From: Campylobacterota bacterium
Lineage (GTDB): Bacteria > Campylobacterota > Campylobacteria > Campylobacterales > Sulfurovaceae
Length of the DNA: 6,155 nt
NCBI GenBank assembly: GCA_011330645.1
Contig: DRQB01000226.1
Coordinates: 1 to 6,155 of the forward strand
Reading direction: 5' to 3'
A program made the translations under genes and the position numbers. How positions within the stretch are numbered: position 1 is the first letter of the stretch; every line of letters begins with the position of its first letter. Below are positions 1 through 4,008 of the stretch, piece after piece. The notes below the pieces were generated by a model, which saw only the letters and a program-made list of their open reading frames with translations, had not been told where the DNA came from and did not search any database.

Positions 1-49
1 CATTCAATAACACTCTTTCTAGCAACTCGCTAGCCGTCCATGTGTTGTT
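1..49 (-). other. 5' leader of the leftward transcript (partial)
   Basis: This is the first stretch that would be transcribed from the promoter at 49-107. It contains a 5-bp stem, CTAGC (19-23) with GCTAG (29-33) and a 5-base loop, suggesting a leader hairpin. No mature tRNA or 16S start is visible before the edge. An ATG can be read at 3-1 on the minus strand, preceded at some distance by only a weak purine run, so a protein gene cannot be excluded but is less likely given the promoter type. Confidence 0.4.
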
Positions 50-107
50 GGACGCGTATTATAGCACCGAACTTTATCATTGTCAAGGGTTTTTTCACTT
101 TTTATGC
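49..107 (-). promoter_or_regulatory. Strong sigma-70 promoter of stable-RNA (rRNA/tRNA) type, firing leftward
   Basis: Read on the minus strand, a perfect TTGACA (86-81) is followed after exactly 17 bases by a perfect TATAAT (63-58). Upstream of the -35 box are two A-tracts (95-90 and 103-99), which resemble an UP element. Downstream is an eight-base G+C-containing discriminator, ACGCGTCC, followed by A at 49 as the likely first transcribed base. This arrangement closely parallels the rRNA P1 promoters of E. coli, whose GC-rich discriminator confers stringent control. The sequence match is direct; that it drives rRNA or tRNA is inference, because the transcribed gene lies off the left edge. 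Confidence 0.8.
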
Positions 108-161
108 AAATTCTTTTGTTTTTCTTTTTTACTTACACTATATATAGGGTTTTTTGTTTGT

Positions 162-193
162 TTGACTTGAGTTTAAGTCTATCAACATATAAT
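162..193 (+). promoter_or_regulatory. Probable promoter of the small lipoprotein gene
   Basis: A perfect TATAAT lies at 188-193, placing the start of transcription near 200, about 20 bases before the ATG at 222. No -35 box is correctly spaced: TTGACT (162-167) is 20 bases away and TTGAGT (167-172) is 15 bases away. Upstream DNA is very T-rich, which is usual for Campylobacterota sigma-70 promoters lacking a conserved -35. The inverted pair GACTT (164-168) and AAGTC (175-179) sits just upstream of the -10 box and might be an operator. Confidence 0.5.
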
Positions 194-221
194 CTCTTTA
201 TTCATAACTATAAGGAATTCT

Positions 222-398
222 ATGCATTTTTTACTCTCTTTGGCTTTTCTCTTGTTTTTTACAGCGTGTTCAGACAACCCAGAAGTATCGGTTTCTGAAG
301 AAATCAAAAGTAGCGACACTATCAGAAGCAATCAGTCTGAAGCAACCCAAGCACAAAATGAATATAAAAAATTGCAAGCACAAAGAGAAAAAGAGTAG
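222..398 (+). CDS. Small predicted lipoprotein (58 aa), function unknown
   Basis: An ATG at 222 follows AAGGA (212-216) at 5 bases and opens a 58-codon frame ending in TAG at 396-398; no earlier in-frame start follows the TAA at 174-176. Residues 2-15 are almost entirely hydrophobic and lead to FTAC with cysteine at position 16, a type II signal peptide with a slightly non-standard lipobox (Phe at -3). The mature part would be about 43 residues, hydrophilic and rich in Ser, Glu, Gln and Lys, ending in a charged segment, YKKLQAQREKE, that could form a helix. Serine at +2 suggests outer-membrane sorting under the E. coli rule, which may not hold here. It sits between the divergent stable-RNA promoter and the Bax-inhibitor-like gene in the same direction. 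I do not recognise a family. The coding call rests on the ribosome binding site, signal peptide and frame; no homologue comparison was possible. Confidence 0.72.
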   Translation: MHFLLSLAFLLFFTACSDNPEVSVSEEIKSSDTIRSNQSEATQAQNEYKKLQAQREKE

Positions 399-403
399 TA
401 CGC

Positions 404-439
404 TAGATTAACCTTAGATTAATCTGCATGTACTATACT
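404..439 (+). promoter_or_regulatory. Probable promoter with a tandem/palindromic site before the Bax-inhibitor-like gene
   Basis: TATACT (434-439) is a fair -10 box, about 35 bases upstream of the ATG at 474, with no convincing -35. Directly upstream is the perfect 10-bp palindrome AGATTAATCT (416-425). The octamer TAGATTAA occurs twice, at 404-411 and 415-422, an offset of 11 bases or one helical turn. Placement between the expected -35 and -10 regions would suit a transcription factor site. The repeats are directly visible; regulation is inference. Confidence 0.4.
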
Positions 440-473
440 CTTCACATTATTTATATTATAACAAAGGAATATT

Positions 474-1160
474 ATGGCTTTATATGATAGAGACTACACA
501 TCTGCTGAGGCAGGCTATGTTGAGGAAGGTGCTTCGGTTAGTTTTATGAAAACAACGTACCAACTTTTGGCAGCAAGTATGGTTGCTGCTGCTGTTGGAG
601 CATATGTAACGATGCCTTACGCAGAAGTAATACAACAATACAAATGGTTTGTTTTTGGGTTTGAACTCTTTATGCTTTTTGTAGGTCTAGGAATGACAAG
701 AAATCAACCAGGACTAAACCTTGCAGCACTTTTTGTATTTACTTTTACTACTGGAGTGGCATTGGTTCCACTTTTAGCACAGCTTATTGGTATGGGTAAT
801 GGTGCGGTTATAGGAAATGCCTTTTTAATGACAGCAGTTCTTTTTGGAGCACTAAGTATTTTTGCTATTAACTCAAAATCTGACTTTGCAAACTGGGGGA
901 AGCCACTTTTTATTACATTAATTGTTGTTATCATCGCATCACTTGTAAACTACTTTATACTACAAAGTCCTATGATGCATATCATCATCACGGCTGGTAT
1001 TTTATTGTTGTTTTCATTTTTTACGATTTATGACACACAAAACATTGCAAATGGTGCGTATGACTCACCTGTAGATGCTGCGGTATCTCTTTACCTTGAT
1101 TTCTTGAACATGTTTACTGCGCTACTTCAACTGCTTGGTATCTTTGGAGGAGATGATTAA
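474..1160 (+). CDS. Bax inhibitor-1/YccA family membrane protein
   Basis: This 228-residue integral membrane protein has about seven hydrophobic segments (roughly 27-45, 57-75, 82-103, 112-132, 144-163, 167-185 and 203-223). The C-terminal family signature is clear: YDTQNI at 186-191 followed by LYLDFLNMF at 206-214. Asp187 and Asp209 match the paired acidic residues that, in the bacterial homologue BsYetJ, form a pH-sensitive gate for calcium leak. Related proteins are widespread in bacteria, including Helicobacter and Campylobacter, and sit in the inner membrane; E. coli YccA interacts with the FtsH protease. The exact role here is not deducible. The start at 474 is supported by AAAGGA (463-468), and the length is typical. 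It follows the lipoprotein gene by 75 bases, appears to have its own promoter, and ends at a strong terminator, so it is probably mono- or bicistronic. Confidence 0.93.
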   Translation: MALYDRDYTSAEAGYVEEGASVSFMKTTYQLLAASMVAAAVGAYVTMPYAEVIQQYKWFVFGFELFMLFVGLGMTRNQPGLNLAALFVFTFTTGVALVPLLAQLIGMGNGAVIGNAFLMTAVLFGALSIFAINSKSDFANWGKPLFITLIVVIIASLVNYFILQSPMMHIIITAGILLLFSFFTIYDTQNIANGAYDSPVDAAVSLYLDFLNMFTALLQLLGIFGGDD

Positions 1161-1177
1161 TCATCTCTCTTCATACA

Positions 1178-1215
1178 AAAGGTGCATACCTCATTATGCA
1201 TCTTTTTATTTTTTC
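1178..1215 (+). terminator. Rho-independent terminator between convergent genes
   Basis: A 10-bp stem pairs 1178-1187 (AAAGGTGCAT) with 1196-1205 (ATGCATCTTT), containing one G-U pair and an 8-base loop, followed by a T-rich run to 1214. It lies 17 bases after the stop of the Bax-inhibitor-like gene. Read on the opposite strand the stem also forms, but the trailing run is only TTTTG, so it probably ends the convergent methyltransferase transcript less efficiently. The last codons and stop of the methyltransferase gene are encoded in the T-rich run. Confidence 0.88.
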
Positions 1216-1934
1216 GCTTCAATAAACAGTACTTCAAACTCTAAATAATTCAAAGCATAGGTTTCCATAAGTTTTTTAGTTTGCTTGTAGCTTAACTTTC
1301 TTTCTCCACTACTTACACCACTTTGTTTAATATACTTAAACATATCTCGCGTTGATTCAAATTCTAAACGATAATGCTGTACTTTAAAGTGTACGTTTCT
1401 ATAGTAAGTTTTTATCGCATCTTGTACCGTATCTATATTATAGATAGGTGATTTTACATTTGCTGTTTGGTGTAATGTTTTAAAGGTTCCTGATGTAAAC
1501 ACAGCGCCATAAAAATGTGAGGAGAGCATAGCTAATGTCCCCAATGTATAAGACAAGTCTGTACTCCATTGCAAAGAAGAAGAAGAAAGTACCAAATCAT
1601 ACTTCATCTTTGGAATATCATTTAAAAAATCTTTCTCATTAAAATTCGAAAATATTGTTGTCACTCTTGCATGATTTGGATGAAGTGTCAACATTTCAGA
1701 TGAAGTGTCAAGTCCTACAAACCTTTCTGTCTCAATAGCCTGTGACTCTAGATTTTTATACACTTCACCACTACCGCACCCAATATCAATAATATTTTTA
1801 TATGATTGCCTAGGTAACATGGACACCAAAGCAGTTGCAACCTTTGCCTGTATCATATTATAAGTGTCATATTGATGTGCAAAACGAGAGAACTCTTGAA
1901 CAACACTTGATGTTTGTTTGGCTACTTGTTGCAC
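1206..1934 (-). CDS. bioC: BioC-like SAM-dependent methyltransferase (malonyl-ACP O-methyltransferase)
   Basis: This 242-residue class I methyltransferase has SAM-binding motif I IIDIGCGSG (48-56), an acidic residue at the end of strand 2 (GLDTSSEML, 74-82; Asp76) and the strand-4 motif YDLVLSSSSLQWS (112-124). The N-terminal FSRFAHQYDTYNMIQ (15-29) and the SLQW motif resemble BioC, and the length is close to that of E. coli BioC (251). BioC methylates malonyl-ACP so that the fatty-acid machinery can build the pimeloyl chain of biotin. The start is GTG at 1934, supported by AAAGGA (1946-1941) six bases upstream; the next in-frame Met is residue 27, inside the conserved region. The gene diverges from secG and converges on the terminator at 1178-1215. 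No other bio gene is in the window, so the BioC assignment rests on sequence resemblance. A generic methyltransferase is the alternative. Confidence 0.75.
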   Translation of the reverse strand: MQQVAKQTSSVVQEFSRFAHQYDTYNMIQAKVATALVSMLPRQSYKNIIDIGCGSGEVYKNLESQAIETERFVGLDTSSEMLTLHPNHARVTTIFSNFNEKDFLNDIPKMKYDLVLSSSSLQWSTDLSYTLGTLAMLSSHFYGAVFTSGTFKTLHQTANVKSPIYNIDTVQDAIKTYYRNVHFKVQHYRLEFESTRDMFKYIKQSGVSSGERKLSYKQTKKLMETYALNYLEFEVLFIEAKK

Positions 1935-1983
1935 TATCTTTCCTTTGGCTGAGTGTGTTTCATCACTATTTCAAACTTTTTTA

Positions 1984-2006
1984 GGTATAATCGCCGAAAT
2001 TATACC
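1984..2006. promoter_or_regulatory. Overlapping divergent -10 boxes forming a perfect dyad (methyltransferase/secG)
   Basis: GGTATAAT (1984-1991) and ATTATACC (1999-2006) are perfect 8-bp inverted repeats separated by 7 bases. Each arm holds a consensus TATAAT: the left reads rightward toward secG (predicted start near 1998) and the right reads leftward toward the methyltransferase (predicted start near 1992). Neither has a recognisable -35. The two open complexes would occupy the same DNA, so only one could form at a time. The alternative is a repressor operator overlapping a single promoter. Confidence 0.6.
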
Positions 2007-2047
2007 CAAATATTCGTTCGGGTTACTCAAAAGTAAAAGAGGCATAG

Positions 2048-2389
2048 ATGACATCAACACTTTTAATCGTACAAATTGTACTTGCAATCATTATAACTAT
2101 TGCAGTACTTCTTCAAAAAAGTTCAAGCATTGGTCTTGGCGCATACAGTGGAAGTAATGAATCTGTATTTGGAGCAAAAGGACCTACTGGTTTTCTTGCC
2201 AAAGCAACATTTACACTTGCATTTGCATTTGTAGTAAATACATTGGTACTTGGGTACCTTTATACCGAATCTAACTCTGCTTCTGTAACAGATTCTATTG
2301 TTCCAGCGAACAATGCCGCTGTACCTGCAGTGCCTAGTGCACCAGAGAACACAGCACCCGCAGCCCCTGCTGCACCTAGCAACAACTAA
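2048..2389 (+). CDS. secG: Protein-export membrane protein SecG
   Basis: This 113-residue inner-membrane subunit of the SecYEG translocon assists SecA-driven export. It has the SecG layout: a first membrane helix (about 4-22), the conserved LLQKS segment (21-25), a Gly-rich loop with GAKGPTGFLAKATF (42-55), and a second helix (about 54-72) with NTLVLGY (64-70). Residues 73-113 form a low-complexity tail rich in Ala, Pro, Ser and Asn, expected on the periplasmic side. AAGAGG (2037-2042) is five bases before the ATG. In Helicobacter and Campylobacter secG is followed directly by frr and pyrE. Here the order is kept, but 410 bases and a hairpin separate secG from frr. Transcription probably starts near 1998. 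Confidence 0.93.
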   Translation: MTSTLLIVQIVLAIIITIAVLLQKSSSIGLGAYSGSNESVFGAKGPTGFLAKATFTLAFAFVVNTLVLGYLYTESNSASVTDSIVPANNAAVPAVPSAPENTAPAAPAAPSNN

Positions 2390-2394
2390 TGTAA

Positions 2395-2425
2395 GTAAAG
2401 AAGCTTTAGCGCTTCTTTACCTTTT
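2395..2425 (+). terminator. Hairpin terminator after secG
   Basis: A perfect 10-bp stem pairs GTAAAGAAGC (2395-2404) with GCTTCTTTAC (2411-2420) across a 6-base loop and is followed by CTTTTC. It starts 6 bases after the secG stop. The short T-run suggests moderate efficiency, so some read-through to frr is possible. The following stretch, 2426-2497, contains nothing I recognise. Confidence 0.7.
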
Positions 2426-2497
2426 CACCCCTTTTAAAACGACTCTTCTCCCAACCACACGCTTCACTACTCAATACACAACAAGGTAAAAAAGGGT

Positions 2498-2577
2498 AAA
2501 ATCTGCCTATATTACCGCACCGACTAAATACCTCAATTTTTGATGTAATGATTTCGTTTATAATCAAGGCAGATTTT
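2498..2577. repeat. 11-bp inverted repeat straddling the left end of the inserted element
   Basis: AAAATCTGCCT (2498-2508) is the exact reverse complement of AGGCAGATTTT (2567-2577). The left copy lies just outside the 26-bp terminal repeat of the 2511-2780 element and the right copy lies inside it. In RNA this pairing would enclose the left terminal arm in its loop, competing with the internal hairpin at 2572-2610. It may mean the true left boundary lies further left than 2511. Confidence 0.6.
2559..2564 (+). promoter_or_regulatory. TATAAT box inside the element, pointing toward frr
   Basis: A consensus -10 hexamer at 2559-2564 is preceded by T-rich DNA typical of Campylobacterota promoters. 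TTGATG (2540-2545) is too close (13 bases) to be a standard -35. With the hairpin after secG, this may supply transcription of frr and pyrE, starting near 2571. Inference from motif and position only. Confidence 0.4.
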
Positions 2578-2610
2578 TGAAGGACTCGCCTTAGCGAATT
2601 CAAAAAAATC
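2572..2610 (+). repeat. Internal hairpin of the element
   Basis: GATTTTTGAA (2572-2581) pairs with the segment TTCAAAAAAATC (2599-2610), which has two extra A residues. The apex is a 4-bp stem TCGC/GCGA (2586-2589 with 2594-2597) and loop CTTA. An alternative partner for part of this region is AGTCCTTCAAA (2703-2713), an exact complement of 2576-2586, so at least two mutually exclusive folds exist. Confidence 0.5.
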
Positions 2611-2648
2611 TAACGCAGAGTATGGGCGAAAGCATTGCACCCTTCGGG

Positions 2649-2747
2649 AAGAGAGAGAAGAGGCAAGCTGCAAGCAGATAAATTTTTGAATTACCTATGG
2701 GTAGTCCTTCAAATTTCTCTACTCACATCTCACCTCTTCTCTCTCTT
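2649..2747. repeat. Inner 15-bp inverted repeat built from a purine-only tract
   Basis: Positions 2649-2663 (AAGAGAGAGAAGAGG) pair perfectly with 2733-2747. The right arm directly abuts the right terminal arm of the element at 2748, so the two stems share one side while the left sides are separated by about 105 bases. The left arm lies in a purine-only run (2646-2663) whose core GAAGAGAGAGAAG (2648-2660) is a mirror repeat. Confidence 0.75.
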
Positions 2748-2799
2748 TCAAAACTTGAGGTATTTAGTCGGTGCGGTAATGAAAACCTAGGAGAACGTT

Positions 2800-3357
2800 A
2801 TGATAAACGACATTTTAGACAACACATCAACAAATATGGATAAAAGCATTGAATCACTGAAAAGAGACTTTGCAAGCCTCAGAACAGGTAAAGTGACGAC
2901 AGGTATTGTCGATAACATTAAAGTAGACTACTACGGCACCATGACAGCACTTACACAAGTAGGTAATGTCATTGCTACAGATGCAACAACCATCAGTATC
3001 ACCCCATGGGAAAAGACCCTTCTCCCTGTGATAGAAAAAGCCATTCAAGAAGCAAACATTGGTGTAAACCCTAACAACGATGGAGACTTCATCAAACTCT
3101 TTTTCCCACCAATGACTTCAGACCAAAGACAAGAGATTGTTAAACAGGCAAAAGGTATGGTCGAGCATGCAAAAGTTTCTATCAGAAATGTAAGAAAAGA
3201 TAGTAACGATAAAGTAAAAAAGCTTGAAAAAGACAAAGAGATAAGTGAAGATGAGTCTAAAAAAGCACAAGACCAGATACAAAAAGTTACAGATGAGTTT
3301 GTTGCAAAAGTAGATGAGACTTTTAAAACCAAAGAAGCGGATATCCTTAAGGTATAG
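2800..3357 (+). CDS. frr: Ribosome recycling factor
   Basis: This 185-residue protein is the standard family length. RRF acts with EF-G and GTP in the cytoplasm to split post-termination ribosomes into subunits. The three-helix domain is formed by residues 1-30 and about 104-185, with the compact beta/alpha domain between. Recognisable motifs are SLRTGKV (26-32), VDYYGTMTALTQVGNV (42-57) and the helix motif SIRNVRKDSNDKVKK (127-141). The C-terminal third is strongly charged and helical, as expected. The start is ATG at 2800 with AGGAG (2789-2793) six bases upstream. The stop at 3355-3357 nearly touches pyrE, so the two are co-transcribed and probably translationally coupled. Upstream, the inserted element ends at 2780, so frr may be driven by the box at 2559-2564 or by read-through from secG. 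Confidence 0.97.
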   Translation: MINDILDNTSTNMDKSIESLKRDFASLRTGKVTTGIVDNIKVDYYGTMTALTQVGNVIATDATTISITPWEKTLLPVIEKAIQEANIGVNPNNDGDFIKLFFPPMTSDQRQEIVKQAKGMVEHAKVSIRNVRKDSNDKVKKLEKDKEISEDESKKAQDQIQKVTDEFVAKVDETFKTKEADILKV

Positions 3358-3359
3358 TG

Positions 3360-3968
3360 ATGAATGTTGAACAAGTTTATAAAGATGCCAATGCACTTTT
3401 AGATGGGCACTTCCTGCTAGCAAGTGGCAATCACTCAAGCAGATACCTCCAAAGTGCCAAGGTAATGGAATATCCTAAAAAAGCTGCGTTATTGACCGAT
3501 GCACTAGCAACTATGATACATAAAGCAGGGATAGAAGTAGACACAGTCTGTGCCCCTGCTCTTGGTGGTGTGCTTACAGGGTATGAACTCGCACGTTCAC
3601 TTGATGTGCGTTCTATCTTTGTTGAGAAAAAAGAGGGAGGCATGGAACTCCGACGTGGCTTCACCATAGCCAAAGGCGAAAAAATAATTATCTGTGAAGA
3701 CATTATCACAACTGGTGGTTCTGCACTAAAAGCTGCCAAAGCCATAGAAGCACTTGGTGGAAATGTTGTTGCATTTGCCTCACTTGCCAACAGAGGATTT
3801 TGTAAACGTGTAGGGGGAAATGACACTGCAAAACCTGAATGTTCACTCCCTGAAAACATACCACTTTTTGCACTAGATGACTTCACCTTTGAAATGTATG
3901 CACCTGAAGATTGTCCTCTTTGTAAAGAAGGAAAATCTGAAGCGATTAAACCCGGTAGTAAATCTTAA
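3360..3968 (+). CDS. pyrE: Orotate phosphoribosyltransferase
   Basis: This 202-residue cytoplasmic enzyme joins orotate to PRPP to give orotidine 5'-monophosphate and pyrophosphate in pyrimidine synthesis. The PRPP-binding motif is IIICEDIITTGGS (109-121), with the acidic pair Glu113-Asp114. The mobile catalytic loop corresponds to VEKKEGGMELRRGF (88-101). A C-terminal CPLC (185-188), with Cys148 and Cys161, suggests a possible metal site seen in some PyrE branches; this is inference. I chose ATG at 3360, seven bases after AAGG (3349-3352). A GTG at 3357, overlapping the frr stop by one base, would add one residue but leaves too little spacing. Adjacent frr and upstream secG reproduce the order known in Helicobacter and Campylobacter. 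It converges on the ATPase gene across a hairpin. Confidence 0.96.
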   Translation: MNVEQVYKDANALLDGHFLLASGNHSSRYLQSAKVMEYPKKAALLTDALATMIHKAGIEVDTVCAPALGGVLTGYELARSLDVRSIFVEKKEGGMELRRGFTIAKGEKIIICEDIITTGGSALKAAKAIEALGGNVVAFASLANRGFCKRVGGNDTAKPECSLPENIPLFALDDFTFEMYAPEDCPLCKEGKSEAIKPGSKS

Positions 3969-3984
3969 GGGTATCTTCTAATAC

Positions 3985-4008
3985 TAGGTACGTAGCCTTA
4001 CGTACCTA
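3985..4008. terminator. Perfect hairpin between convergent pyrE and the ATPase gene
   Basis: A 10-bp perfect stem pairs TAGGTACGTA (3985-3994) with TACGTACCTA (3999-4008) across the 4-base loop GCCT. It lies 17 bases after the pyrE stop, and its right arm includes the TAG stop (4008-4006) of the minus-strand ATPase gene. There is no T-run on either strand, so it is not a classical intrinsic terminator. It may act in both directions as a weak terminator or as a 3'-end stabiliser. Confidence 0.55.

Larger units (their letters stand above)
2511..2780. mobile_element. 270-bp MITE-like element with perfect 26-bp terminal inverted repeats
   Basis: The left arm 2511-2536 (beginning ATTACCGCACC) is the exact reverse complement of 2755-2780 (ending GGTGCGGTAAT). 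After one mismatch, six more pairs follow, so 2511-2543 pairs with 2748-2780 at 32 of 33 positions. No transposase or convincing frame lies inside. If the repeats are taken to begin at CCGCACC, both ends are flanked by TA, compatible with the TA duplication of IS630/Tc1-mariner elements; TA is itself palindromic, so this is weak support. The interior contains further stems and three ATTTTTGA copies. It sits between secG and frr, ending 19 bases before the frr ATG and just ahead of its ribosome binding site. A structured regulatory RNA is the main alternative. Confidence 0.6.

Noticed and set aside
36..53. Inverted repeat GTCCA/TGGAC as an RNA leader hairpin
   Set aside because: One arm lies in the promoter discriminator upstream of the predicted start, so it would not be wholly transcribed.
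80..298. 72-codon open frame starting at TTG, very rich in Phe and Leu
   Set aside because: It reads through T-rich promoter DNA, has no ribosome binding site and overlaps the better-supported lipoprotein frame.
1918..2157. 79-codon plus-strand frame across the divergent promoter region into secG
   Set aside because: It overlaps the secG start in another frame and includes the promoter dyad; composition is not protein-like.
2406..2603. 65-codon minus-strand frame across the left end of the element
   Set aside because: It runs through the hairpin after secG and the terminal repeat and has no family resemblance, so a real gene is unlikely.
2612..2626. AACGCAGAGTA followed by TGGG, resembling part of a cDNA template-switching adapter
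   Set aside because: Only 11 consecutive bases match; the rest of the adapter is missing and the stretch lies inside a structured element, so contamination is unlikely.
2511..2780. Known structured RNAs (6S RNA, tmRNA, RNase P RNA, SRP RNA) or an integron attC site
   Set aside because: None of their conserved motifs are seen. The fold has a large one-sided bulge unlike 6S RNA, and there are no RYYYAAC/GTTRRRY core sites or integron genes.
2511..2780. Retron-like msr-msd or CRISPR-type repeat array
   Set aside because: No reverse transcriptase gene is nearby and there are no regularly spaced direct repeats with spacers.
3431..3886. 151-codon minus-strand frame opposite pyrE, and similar long antisense frames opposite frr
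   Set aside because: They are shadows of clearly conserved genes; the sense-strand products carry all family motifs.
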